A stretch of DNA of 61,684 nt, taken from the NCBI GenBank assembly GCA_024225395.1, contig JAAEMR010000033.1, forward strand, positions 1-61,684. Reading direction: 5' to 3'. The stretch is from Gammaproteobacteria bacterium (GTDB lineage: Bacteria; Pseudomonadota; Gammaproteobacteria; GCA-001735895). A model generated the notes under the pieces. The model had not been told where the DNA came from. It searched no databases and saw only the letters and a program-made list of their open reading frames with translations. Position 1 is the first letter of the stretch, and every line of letters begins with the position of its first letter. The position numbers were made by a program, and so were the translations under genes. This document shows, one piece after another, positions 8,777-16,751 of the stretch.

Positions 8777-9577
8777 ATGAATCAAGTTGCCAACACAGAA
8801 ATTCCAGACGTTCAGGGAAGCACTGATAAGCGCAAAATAGCGATTAATAAAGTCGGGATTAAAGATATTCGCCATCCCGTGGTGGTAAAAGACCGTTCTG
8901 ATGGTCTTCAGCATACTATTGCTACCTTCAGCATGTTTGTATTTCTGCCCCATCATTTCAAGGGCACTCACATGTCCCGTTTTGTAAAAATACTTAACGA
9001 TCACGAGAAAGAGATTTCCAACAAGTCTTTTAAGGAAATGCTGGTTGAAATGTCGGAGTTACTGGAAGCTGAGTCCGGCCATATAGAAATGAACTTCCCG
9101 TTTTTTATTAATAAAAAAGCACCTGTGACCGGTGTCGAATCATTGATGGATTATGACGTCAGCCTGATTGGGGAAATAAAAGATGGAACGACCCAGACAC
9201 GGATCAAAATTCAAATTCCGGTGACAAGTTTATGCCCCTGCTCAAAATCTATTTCTGATTATGGCGCACATAACCAACGCTCTCATGTCACTGTTAATGT
9301 TAAAACCGACGGTTTTATCTGGATTGAAGAAATCATTGAAATGGTAGAAAAGCAGGCTTCCTGTGAGCTTTACGGATTACTCAAAAGACCTGATGAAAAG
9401 CATGTCACCGAACGCGCTTATGATAATCCGAAATTTGTCGAAGACATGGTTCGTGATGTGGCCGGAAAACTAAATGAAGATGATCGTATTCGCAGCTACA
9501 TACTTGAATCTGAAAACTTTGAGTCTATTCATAATCATTCTGCGTATGCTTTGATTGAACACGATAAAGACCTGTAA
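8777..9577 (+). CDS. folE2: GTP cyclohydrolase FolE2 (type IB)
   Basis: A 266-residue enzyme converting GTP to 7,8-dihydroneopterin triphosphate, the first step toward folate (and queuosine). The FolE2 family is unrelated in sequence to FolE, and its diagnostic motif [19 protein letters not shown], with the metal-binding cysteine and catalytic residues, is intact near residues 151-170. FolE2 works with metals other than zinc and in many proteobacteria is induced by Zur under zinc shortage. I see a TTATAAT -10-like element at about 8734 but no convincing Zur palindrome. It stands alone between two terminators. Confidence 0.95.
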   Translation: MNQVANTEIPDVQGSTDKRKIAINKVGIKDIRHPVVVKDRSDGLQHTIATFSMFVFLPHHFKGTHMSRFVKILNDHEKEISNKSFKEMLVEMSELLEAESGHIEMNFPFFINKKAPVTGVESLMDYDVSLIGEIKDGTTQTRIKIQIPVTSLCPCSKSISDYGAHNQRSHVTVNVKTDGFIWIEEIIEMVEKQASCELYGLLKRPDEKHVTERAYDNPKFVEDMVRDVAGKLNEDDRIRSYILESENFESIHNHSAYALIEHDKDL

Positions 9578-9595
9578 GCTGTTAGACAACAGCTT
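9576..9595. terminator. Hairpin between convergent folE2 and the next gene
   Basis: A perfect 8-base stem (AAGCTGTT, AACAGCTT) with an AGAC loop starts inside the folE2 stop codon and ends 3 bases before the stop of the convergent minus-strand gene. No long thymine tract follows on either side. It probably acts as a bidirectional transcript end. Confidence 0.6.
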
Positions 9596-9598
9596 CAG

Positions 9599-10255
9599 TT
9601 ATAAAATAGAGGCTTTAGCCACGTCATTAACGGGCCTGACCAGTAAACCACTCTGGCCAATTGAAACCCGGAAGTGCGCACCATCAATCATCGGCATAAA
9701 AATACCCTGACCAAACAACGTGTCAACAAAACCCAGTTTCGCCTGATACATTTTTTTCAATTTCCACAAATCAATACCGCGAGACTCGGGGGTCAGATCA
9801 TGAATAGTCGGCAGCATTAACCTGGCCTGTTCTACATCCTCATAGCGACCACTCAAACGATCCAGCTGGTAATAACTGTCCAGCCCAATCAAATTAGCCC
9901 AGCCTTTCCATTTTAAGATTCGCGCATCAAGCTGCCACTGATCTCCCTGCAAAATATAATATAACCGGGTCTTATCCTGTTCAGAAGATGAGACTGATAA
10001 TTGATATTTCCGGGCTTCGAGCTGAGTTACATGCACATCCGCAATATGAGCTTCATAAGTTAGCCTCTGGTAGGTATGTAAATTCGAATAAACCAGTAGC
10101 ACTAAAATAGAGATGGAAAATACAAGCACTCCCTGAGTACTCCACAATAAGCTGGAGACAATTCGTTTACGTTTAACCTGGTGCACAAATCGCCAGCCAA
10201 TCATACAGGCTATGAGTGCAAGCAATCCGCTGATAAACAATAGACTACCCATCAA
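9599..10255 (-). CDS. Conserved membrane-anchored protein, function unknown
   Basis: A 218-residue protein with two N-terminal hydrophobic segments (about 4-24 and 36-60) and then a soluble domain rich in beta-prone sequence. The domain has a KWKGWANLIGLDSYYQLDRL segment and ends in HFRVSIGQSGLLVRPVND. I recall similar proteins in other gammaproteobacteria, sometimes labelled as efflux-related, without experimental support. The C-terminal domain probably faces the periplasm. It lies 11 bases downstream of the 619-residue membrane protein gene, and the two are probably co-transcribed and work together. Confidence 0.6.
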   Translation of the reverse strand: MMGSLLFISGLLALIACMIGWRFVHQVKRKRIVSSLLWSTQGVLVFSISILVLLVYSNLHTYQRLTYEAHIADVHVTQLEARKYQLSVSSSEQDKTRLYYILQGDQWQLDARILKWKGWANLIGLDSYYQLDRLSGRYEDVEQARLMLPTIHDLTPESRGIDLWKLKKMYQAKLGFVDTLFGQGIFMPMIDGAHFRVSIGQSGLLVRPVNDVAKASIL

Positions 10256-10266
10256 TAAATCCTGTG

Positions 10267-12126
10267 TTAATCAAACCCGAATCCATCAAGTAAGTTGTGG
10301 CGTAAAATATTTCCTATCGGATAAACCAGTGGCTCAGTCCTGGCGACCCAGTCCAGTGCATCTGCCCACAGACCATAATCTTTTTGCGTTTCCGATAATA
10401 GATCAACATAGGCAGGCTGACTATAAATTTGATATTCATGACGTACCGGCATCATCAGGATAAAGGTAACCAGCGCTATAAACCCGGCCCAGCGTATCCA
10501 GAATTTTTCCTGTATTAATAAAAACAAAAGGTTGAGAATTAAATTAATAAAATTCAACAGTCCAAAAATTAATGAGAATGCGATGGCTACAGCAGGAACC
10601 ACCAGGTTTCTCAGGCTTGATTTCCCTGATTCTTCATAGGGAGCATCCATGTGATACCAGCTCTCATCTGCTTTGAGTTTATTTAACAGGGCTTTAAATT
10701 TGGAAAAATAAACTGGGGCGATATGACTATTTTCAAACTGCTCCAGGGTCAGGTTTAGATCCACCTCCTGATCATATAATTCTCCAAGAGCCTGGGCAAA
10801 GTAGTTCTGCATTTTATGAATTTGATTAAACTCTGTTAGTTCGATGCGTGGCTTTATGTCAGTATCATATTGCTGTAAAACAGATTTTGAATATTCAGCT
10901 AAATACTTCGCATCCAGCTGAGCACTGACATCCTGTAAAATCATTTCGTACTGATCAAACCTCCAGGCCGCATCGATGGTAATACCCTGTTGACTCAAAT
11001 ACGAAAAAACACTGGATCTAAAATCTATACTATTCAGATATTGCAGCTTCGAGTCATAAACGCTGGTTAGACCCGCATTCACAGCCAGAGTTAATCGCCG
11101 TAATTTATAGATATTGTCATGGACATCTTGAGTATCTTTTAAACAGCGTAACTTTATTCCATCATTTTCATACCGCTGACACCAGTCAGAAACCGGACTG
11201 TAAAAACCCAGTTGCTGACCAAGACGCAACTGCAGTTGCTGCACTGCATCATCGAAACAATCGAGGTGTGTACAATTATTCACCCGCTGTTGGGCAGTCA
11301 TCAACAGGTATTGCATAGTTGAAATCTGACTGGATGAGATATCATCAATACCGCTACTCTCTTTATTTAACCGCAGGTAATCCAGCCACGGAAGAAGCGC
11401 TTCGTTCATCGCCTTTTGGTACAGGCTGATCGCTTCACCCAGGGAGAGAGACTGCTGATGCTCAAGCGTTTCAACCAGTTTATGGTAATCAGTATATTGA
11501 TCCATTATCTGATTACTGACATACAGATAACTCTTGTAAAGCTGCTCACTAGTTTCAGTTTGCTGGGTAGCAATTGCGTAACCAGCTATTTTTTCCAGTT
11601 CTCTATCCAGAACTTCCCGCATATTGTTTGAGTTAAACGCCAGTAACCCCGACAGAGTAATAAACATTTTACCTTCTGCGGTCTGCAACACCACTTCATC
11701 AATGGCCAGTTCATCTATTTCGACAAAACCATTGGCAATGCCAAATTTCAACAGGCTTAATATTTCAGCCGTCCGTCTCGTTTCATTTGAAGATTTATCC
11801 ACCAGGTTATCAACCAGGGTTTTTTGCCCGATAAAAACAACCGGAAATACAATAACTGCGATCAACAGAAACTTCAGGATAATATTGAATAAACTAATTG
11901 ATGACCATGATGGAACCAGTAATCGCCAGGCAAACAAAGTAGCGCCGGAAGCAGAAATGCTTCGACCATAAAGTTCCAGTTGAGAAAAATCAGTAGCTGG
12001 AGAAAATGCAGCTGAAACTTCCAGTATGCGAGCATTGAAAGATAGCTCTATAACCAGATAGATTAGATTTAATGCAATAAAAAACAGGGTATATAACGAC
12101 CCTTTAAACGTATTCAGCCAGTTCAC
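10267..12126 (-). CDS. Large membrane protein, function unknown
   Basis: A 619-residue protein I do not recognise. A transmembrane segment lies near the N-terminus (about 10-27) and another at about 80-100. A long helical region of roughly 400 residues follows, rich in glutamine and glutamate with several heptad-like stretches. Two or three transmembrane segments near the C-terminus (about 508-560) precede a short tail. Cysteines occur in the middle domain (CTHLDCFDD and DWCQRY...KLRCLKD), consistent with disulphides if it is periplasmic. The layout suggests a membrane-anchored helical scaffold or sensor. The small exported protein directly upstream and the 218-residue protein downstream probably share its transcript. 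Confidence 0.6.
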   Translation of the reverse strand: MNWLNTFKGSLYTLFFIALNLIYLVIELSFNARILEVSAAFSPATDFSQLELYGRSISASGATLFAWRLLVPSWSSISLFNIILKFLLIAVIVFPVVFIGQKTLVDNLVDKSSNETRRTAEILSLLKFGIANGFVEIDELAIDEVVLQTAEGKMFITLSGLLAFNSNNMREVLDRELEKIAGYAIATQQTETSEQLYKSYLYVSNQIMDQYTDYHKLVETLEHQQSLSLGEAISLYQKAMNEALLPWLDYLRLNKESSGIDDISSSQISTMQYLLMTAQQRVNNCTHLDCFDDAVQQLQLRLGQQLGFYSPVSDWCQRYENDGIKLRCLKDTQDVHDNIYKLRRLTLAVNAGLTSVYDSKLQYLNSIDFRSSVFSYLSQQGITIDAAWRFDQYEMILQDVSAQLDAKYLAEYSKSVLQQYDTDIKPRIELTEFNQIHKMQNYFAQALGELYDQEVDLNLTLEQFENSHIAPVYFSKFKALLNKLKADESWYHMDAPYEESGKSSLRNLVVPAVAIAFSLIFGLLNFINLILNLLFLLIQEKFWIRWAGFIALVTFILMMPVRHEYQIYSQPAYVDLLSETQKDYGLWADALDWVARTEPLVYPIGNILRHNLLDGFGFD

Positions 12127-12128
12127 GA

Positions 12129-12398
12129 CTACTGATCAGGTTTGCTTTTAGAACTGATAACCAGAGGATCAATGGTTTTAGGTGGATTTTTTGCCGGATT
12201 CACAGGTTTATAACTCGAAAGATCAGGGCTCCAGGGAAGATATTGCTGATTTTTTTGAGGAGCAATACTGAAAATCAGTTTACCTTGCGTATTAAACTGA
12301 AAACCCCAGGATTTCAGCAACCGGTTTTCATCAGAGTTCTGATCAGCAATCAGCGAGGATGCACAGCAGAAACAGCACAGGAAGAGCATTGTTTTCAT
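12129..12398 (-). CDS. Small exported protein, function unknown
   Basis: The start at 12398 (MKTMLFLCC) gives 89 residues and an ATGA overlap with the stop of the upstream hydrolase gene; the longer ATG at 12410 would overlap more and lack that coupling. The N-terminus is a short hydrophobic signal sequence with a CCFCCASS cysteine cluster. The rest is a proline-rich, low-complexity tail (DLSSYKPVNPAKNPPKTIDP). It could be an exported peptide or small lipoprotein. It stops 2 bases before the 619-residue membrane protein gene starts and may be its accessory. I do not recognise a family. Confidence 0.55.
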   Translation of the reverse strand: MKTMLFLCCFCCASSLIADQNSDENRLLKSWGFQFNTQGKLIFSIAPQKNQQYLPWSPDLSSYKPVNPAKNPPKTIDPLVISSKSKPDQ

Positions 12399-13147
12399 AT
12401 CTGTACCCATTCAAATCCCTGTTGCTGACTTGCCAGCACAGGAACATATTGACGATCTTCCTGCTGTAGTAACCCGTCAACGATATCAACCGAGTTATTT
12501 TTTTCAGAAATATGCCCGGCTATCAGACAATCCAGCTGGGAAGTATCTATCTGCTGCAACATATCGAGAGATTGAGTATTGGATAAATGCCCACGTAACC
12601 CCGAAATTCTTCGCTTTAAACCGGGCGGATAAGGGCCATTTTGTAACATGACTTCATCATAATTAAACTCAAGTAAAAGACCATGCAAACCATCATATGC
12701 CTGCTTCATGTGAGCAGTTATATGCCCGGTATCTGTCAAAACCCCCAGTTTTCGCCCGGAAGATATCTGAGTAAAAACGAACTGAACGGGTTCCGCGGCA
12801 TCATGTGGAACTGTCACCGCTAACACCTTAAGGTCATCACCGATGGAATACTCCACTCCTCCGCTGATCACCTGATATTCATCCAGCGATAATGCGCGAG
12901 CAGTACCTACGGTAGTCCAGATGGGAATAGAGTATTTTCTGGCCAGTTTTAGAATACCTGCGCCATGGTCTGAATGTTCATGAGTCACCAGGATCGCACT
13001 GATTTCATTGGCAGAAATTGAAAAATTCTGCATTCTTTTCTCAAATTGCAGTAAAGAATAACCACAGTCGATCAATACACAGGTATTTTCACAGCGAACA
13101 AGCGTCGCATTACCTTTGCTACCACTGCCCAGAGAAGCTAACATCAT
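12395..13147 (-). CDS. YycJ/WalJ-type metallo-hydrolase
   Basis: A 250-residue metallo-beta-lactamase-fold protein. The start MLASLGSGSKGNATLV, the metal motif THEHSDHGAG (HxHxDH), LTDTGHIT (aspartate and histidine) and the later LRGHLSN and AGHISEKNN histidines match the YycJ/WalJ family, which may have nuclease activity. In many gammaproteobacteria this gene lies beside dapA-bamC, as here. The true start may be the second methionine. It overlaps the following small exported gene by ATGA. Confidence 0.85.
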   Translation of the reverse strand: MMLASLGSGSKGNATLVRCENTCVLIDCGYSLLQFEKRMQNFSISANEISAILVTHEHSDHGAGILKLARKYSIPIWTTVGTARALSLDEYQVISGGVEYSIGDDLKVLAVTVPHDAAEPVQFVFTQISSGRKLGVLTDTGHITAHMKQAYDGLHGLLLEFNYDEVMLQNGPYPPGLKRRISGLRGHLSNTQSLDMLQQIDTSQLDCLIAGHISEKNNSVDIVDGLLQQEDRQYVPVLASQQQGFEWVQI

Positions 13148-13197
13148 TTAATCGAACCAGGTTTCATGGTACGAATAAATTCAACCGACGAGTGAAA

Positions 13198-13449
13198 TTA
13201 CTGTTTCGTCTCATTTTTTGAATTCAAATTACCTGTCTCTACAAAACGTCCGGTATTTTCTTTAGTGCCTACTTTAGACCCGGGTAAAACGAGGTTTTTA
13301 CCAGACTCCCTGCTAATCAGATCAGGTGGGATTTCGAGGGTTGGGGTTATTTCACTATCGCTATAGTTCACGCCATCATCAGAACCCGTGCTACAGGAAA
13401 ATTGCGTTAAGCCACAGACCAGTAAGATTAAAAGTTTAGAATTTTTCAT
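13198..13449 (-). CDS. bamC: Short BamC-like (NlpB) lipoprotein
   Basis: An 83-residue exported protein directly after dapA (ATGA overlap), the usual place of bamC. After a signal sequence with a candidate lipidation cysteine (Cys19, FSC-STGSDD), the segment EITPTLEIPPDL matches the conserved N-terminal lasso of BamC that wraps around BamD. The two helix-grip domains of full BamC (about 340 residues) are missing, and the frame stops cleanly at 13198 with no continuation before the next gene. The lipobox is imperfect, with glutamine at -3. It may be a naturally minimal BamC keeping only the BamD-binding part, or a remnant. Confidence 0.65.
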   Translation of the reverse strand: MKNSKLLILLVCGLTQFSCSTGSDDGVNYSDSEITPTLEIPPDLISRESGKNLVLPGSKVGTKENTGRFVETGNLNSKNETKQ

Positions 13450-14321
13450 AGTATTCCTGTTGACTTAAGCGCGCTAAGAACTTGCTCATGATATTTTTCA
13501 TCTAATGGTGTCATGGGTAATCGAAAAATGTTTTCACATAAACCCATTTTACTGACTGCCCATTTAACCGGAATGGGATTAGATTCAATAAATAAAATTT
13601 TGTGCAACTGGGCAATTTGTTGATCAATTTTTACAGCTTCCTGCTCATTACCGTCCAGGGCAGCATCACACATGCTGGCCATCTGGGCAGGCGCTACATT
13701 CGCGGTAACCGAAATAGTTCCATGACCACCCTGAAGCATAAACTGACAACCCGTCGCATCATCACCGGTCAATAGCAGAAAATCATCAGTAACCAGGTCT
13801 TTTATCTGCTTCAATCGCTGTAAATCGCCGGTTGCTTCCTTTATCCCGATAATATTTGTAATTAAAGATAAACGTTGAACCGTTTCAGGCAGCATGTCAC
13901 AGGCTGTACGGCCCGGTACGTTATACAGCAGTTGATCAATATCTACTGCTTCGGCTATCGCTTTATGATGCAGGAATAAACCTTGCTGAGTCGGCTTATT
14001 GTAATAAGGCGTTACCAGTAAAGCCGCATCTGCCAACGCTTTTTTAGCACAGCGAGTCAAAGCAATAGCTTCAGCAGTGGAGTTGGCACCGGTACCAGCA
14101 ACCATCGGCAGACGCTTATTGATCATTTCACGGGCAAGATTAAGCAGCTCACAATGCTCACTAATATCCATTGTCGCAGACTCCCCGGTAGTCCCTGCAA
14201 TCACTAAACCATGCGTGCCTTGCTGCACGTGAAAATCTATCAGCTTTTCAAGTTTAGAATAATCGATATCCCCACCTTCTAACATCGGTGTGACTAACGC
14301 CACTAAACTTCCTTTAAGCAT
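13446..14321 (-). CDS. dapA: 4-hydroxy-tetrahydrodipicolinate synthase
   Basis: A 291-residue (beta/alpha)8-barrel lyase that condenses pyruvate with aspartate semialdehyde, the committed step to lysine and diaminopimelate. The substrate motif GTTGESATM near residue 45, the tyrosine in LLYNVPGRT and the Schiff-base lysine in GIKEATGDL near 161 are all present. First gene of a minus-strand group with the BamC-like and YycJ-like genes. Divergent from bcp, an arrangement seen in many gammaproteobacteria, although gcvR is missing between them. Confidence 0.97.
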   Translation of the reverse strand: MLKGSLVALVTPMLEGGDIDYSKLEKLIDFHVQQGTHGLVIAGTTGESATMDISEHCELLNLAREMINKRLPMVAGTGANSTAEAIALTRCAKKALADAALLVTPYYNKPTQQGLFLHHKAIAEAVDIDQLLYNVPGRTACDMLPETVQRLSLITNIIGIKEATGDLQRLKQIKDLVTDDFLLLTGDDATGCQFMLQGGHGTISVTANVAPAQMASMCDAALDGNEQEAVKIDQQIAQLHKILFIESNPIPVKWAVSKMGLCENIFRLPMTPLDEKYHEQVLSALKSTGIL

Positions 14322-14352
14322 AACTATTGCCTCATAACTGTGTGTAAAATTT

Positions 14353-14519
14353 AAGCTGGAAAATGCTGTTGAACGCAGAAAAGAGACGTAAGAAATTGGC
14401 GTGCATAGTTAAATTAAAAATACCGTAATCACCTGATTGGTGAAGAGTGTATTTTCATTTTTTCCAGGGGCGGCAAGATCTTGCGTAGACTTTCGTGATT
14501 CAACTACATTTTCCAGCTT
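14353..14519. repeat. Inverted repeat framing the dapA-bcp intergenic region
   Basis: A perfect 13-base inverted repeat (AAGCTGGAAAATG at 14353-14365, CATTTTCCAGCTT at 14507-14519) bounds 167 bases between divergent dapA and bcp. Inside are a hairpin (TCACC 14429-14433, GGTGA 14439-14443) and a 12-base palindrome, GCAAGATCTTGC, at 14473-14484. It could be paired operator sites for a looping regulator, or the ends of a small non-autonomous element. No second copy was seen in the window. Confidence 0.5.
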
Positions 14520-14606
14520 CAAGCAGAGTATGGTATAAAGACTAACACTATTACACAAGTAAACTGTGTCAAAACAGAACAAATTTTATTTATAAAGAGA
14601 TTAAAT

Positions 14607-15077
14607 ATGTCAGTTCCAGCAATTGGTAATACTATTCACAATTTCACACGCCCTGCTACCGGTAATCAGGACCTCAGCCTTTCAAACTTTCAGGGTAAAA
14701 ATGTCGTATTATATTTTTACCCTAAGGACAATACACCCGGTTGCACCACCGAAGGGGGTGATTTTCGTGACTCTATCAAACAGTTTGAAAAAGCCAACAC
14801 CGTTATTCTTGGCGTATCTCGCGATAACATAAGAAAACATGAAAACTTCAAGTCCAAACAGGCATACCCCTTCGAACTGTTATCAGATGAAGATGAATCA
14901 CTTTGCAAGCAGTTTGATGTCATCAAACTTAAAAAGCTGTATGGAAAAGAATATTTAGGCATCGAACGCAGTACATTTTTAATCGATGGCAACGGAGTAT
15001 TAATCCGGGAATGGAGAAAAGTAAAAGTAAAAGGTCATGTTGCCGAGGTTTTATCGGCGGTACAAAACCTGAGTTAA
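14607..15077 (+). CDS. bcp: Thiol peroxidase of the Bcp/PrxQ family
   Basis: A 156-residue peroxiredoxin reducing hydrogen peroxide and organic hydroperoxides with thioredoxin. The peroxidatic cysteine lies in PKDNTPGCTTEGGDF (Cys46). The intramolecular resolving cysteine found five residues later in E. coli Bcp is glycine here, so this copy must use another cysteine (for example Cys97 in ESLCKQF) or an external thiol, as other Bcp proteins without that residue do. Divergent from dapA. The 3' end is followed by a copy of the repeat family. Confidence 0.93.
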   Translation: MSVPAIGNTIHNFTRPATGNQDLSLSNFQGKNVVLYFYPKDNTPGCTTEGGDFRDSIKQFEKANTVILGVSRDNIRKHENFKSKQAYPFELLSDEDESLCKQFDVIKLKKLYGKEYLGIERSTFLIDGNGVLIREWRKVKVKGHVAEVLSAVQNLS

Positions 15078-15091
15078 AATTCAACAACATA

Positions 15092-15216
15092 TTCACGACG
15101 AAGGCACGAAGAGCACAAAGAAAAAATCTGTTTTAATCTAGTGCTAATTTTATTGATAGATACAATATTAAAGGCCTGATACCTAAATAGATAATCTTTG
15201 TGATCTTCGCGCCTCG
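15092..15216. repeat. CACGAAG-type inverted repeat element, copy 1
   Basis: The left arm TTCACGACGAAGGCACGAAG and the right arm CTTTGTGATCTTCGCGCCTCG are partly degenerate complements around an AT-rich core. It lies between the convergent bcp and perM genes. The adjoining 15217-15327 is more GC-rich and includes CCTACATCCATG, which is related to CGGATGTAGG inside copy 5. The most diverged of the five copies. Confidence 0.7.
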
Positions 15217-15327
15217 ACAATAGCTCCTTGCATTGTTCCAGGCTTTAATTCCTGTGTCGCCCTGCCTCCTACATCCATGCAGTCGTACCTACGGGTGTCC
15301 TGCCCTGGTTGGTGGTGAGTTTTTTAA

Positions 15328-16392
15328 TTATTCAGCCGCTAACTGCCGTTGAGTTGGCCACACATTCAGCACTGCCTGTATCAAGGTTGCCAGTGGAATC
15401 GCAAAAAATACGCCCCAGACACCCCACATGCTTCCAAAAAATACTACCGCAACAATGATAGCGACCGGGTGAAGGTTAACCACTTCCGAGAAAAGTAGTG
15501 GCACCAGCAAATTACCATCCAGGAACTGGATAATGGCATAAATTAAAATGGTATAACCGAACATCGATTCTGTCCCAAACTGGAAGAATGCAATGATCAT
15601 GACAGGAATAGTCACAACAGTAGCACCCACGTAAGGCACGATTACCGATAACCCGACCAGCAGGCTTAGTAACATCGCATAGTTCAAGCCCATGATTGCA
15701 AAACCAATATAGGATGCCACCCAGATTATGGCTATTTCCATAAACTTGCCGCGCACATAACTGGCAATTTTCAGATTCAGCTCTTTCCACACATCGCTGA
15801 CCAGTTCATGATCCTGAGGCAAAAACCGGCTCATCCAGTACAAAATCAGGTGTTTATCTTTCAGGAAGAAAAATAACATCAGCGGTAGTAAAATTAAATA
15901 CACAAAAAATGTAATAACCCCGACAACTGATGATAGCGATAGCGTCACTATCTGTTGACCAAGACTGGTAATTTCACTGCGAATAATGGCCAATGCTTCC
16001 TGAACCTGTTGATCAGAGACATAATCAGGGTAACGTTGCGGTAGCTGGGAAACCAGGTTTTGCCCTTTCGCCAGCATACCTGGCAACTCACGAAATAAAT
16101 CACTGATCTGAGCCGATAACAATGGCAGTAACACCAGCAATAACAGCAGGATCAGGGTCAGGAAAAACCCGGTCATCAAACTCGAGGCTATCGTTCGATT
16201 GATACCAATATAACTCAGCTTAACCACTATTCCCTCAAATAGGTAAGCGATAACAATGCTCACCAGTATAGGCATCAGGTGTTTACTCATGACAATCACC
16301 AGCACACTGCCAACGATTAAAATCAGCGCCAGAATAACGGTTTGTGGATTGGCAAAATTACGCAAATACCAGCGTTTGAAAACATCAATCAT
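15328..16392 (-). CDS. AI-2E family (PerM-like) membrane transporter
   Basis: A 354-residue inner-membrane protein with about eight transmembrane segments, belonging to the AI-2E transporter/UPF0118 family. The N-terminal paired helices, the soluble loop at about 100-150 and the C-terminal signature FLDGNLLVPLLFSEVVNLHPVAI are typical (family pattern: NxLxPxxxG...hP). Members have been described as autoinducer-2 exporters, Na+/H+ antiporters or permeases of unknown substrate, so the substrate is not predictable. It overlaps the preceding 118-residue gene by ATGA. Confidence 0.88.
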   Translation of the reverse strand: MIDVFKRWYLRNFANPQTVILALILIVGSVLVIVMSKHLMPILVSIVIAYLFEGIVVKLSYIGINRTIASSLMTGFFLTLILLLLLVLLPLLSAQISDLFRELPGMLAKGQNLVSQLPQRYPDYVSDQQVQEALAIIRSEITSLGQQIVTLSLSSVVGVITFFVYLILLPLMLFFFLKDKHLILYWMSRFLPQDHELVSDVWKELNLKIASYVRGKFMEIAIIWVASYIGFAIMGLNYAMLLSLLVGLSVIVPYVGATVVTIPVMIIAFFQFGTESMFGYTILIYAIIQFLDGNLLVPLLFSEVVNLHPVAIIVAVVFFGSMWGVWGVFFAIPLATLIQAVLNVWPTQRQLAAE

Positions 16393-16745
16393 GATTGAAG
16401 ATAATTTTGGTAGTGTTGATCAAACAGAGTTTCAAGGTCATCGATAACTTCCACAGCTTCACGTCCATGTACGATATGTTGAGTCATCAATGAACTGGTT
16501 TCATCCAACAGGGTATCTGTATTCAACATAAAAAATGATGCCCGCAACCTCTTTATAGCATTAATTATATTTTCTTCATCCGGACGAGGCTGTTTAAGCG
16601 GCTGGAGTTTCTCCTGCGATTCAAGATTTTGCTCTGACTGCCGGGATTTCTGCTTAAGGAATTCAGCAAAATCCACCAGACTACGTTTATGCTCCCGGCT
16701 CATACCCTCCATCAAGCGGGTAAGCCTCTGCAATTCATTGCTCAC
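16389..16745 (-). CDS. Small helical cytoplasmic protein, function unknown
   Basis: A 118-residue charged, mostly helical protein with no signal or membrane segment. The segment HKRSLVDFAEFLKQKSRQ near residues 19-36 resembles the short helix of DUF2281-like proteins, but the match is too short for a firm assignment. It lies between a LysR regulator (6 bases upstream) and the PerM-like transporter (ATGA overlap), so all three are probably one transcript. A small regulatory or adaptor protein is possible. Function not inferred. Confidence 0.6.
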   Translation of the reverse strand: MSNELQRLTRLMEGMSREHKRSLVDFAEFLKQKSRQSEQNLESQEKLQPLKQPRPDEENIINAIKRLRASFFMLNTDTLLDETSSLMTQHIVHGREAVEVIDDLETLFDQHYQNYLQS

Positions 16746-16751
16746 AGGGTT

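Noticed and set aside
11416-11971. Open frames on the plus strand opposite the 619-residue membrane protein gene
   Set aside because: Shadows of a long gene; no recognisable domains or ribosome sites, and the minus-strand frame has normal coding character.
12405-12425. TTCAAATCC-like tRNA T-loop sequence
   Set aside because: Within the coding region of the YycJ-type hydrolase and without a matching cloverleaf.
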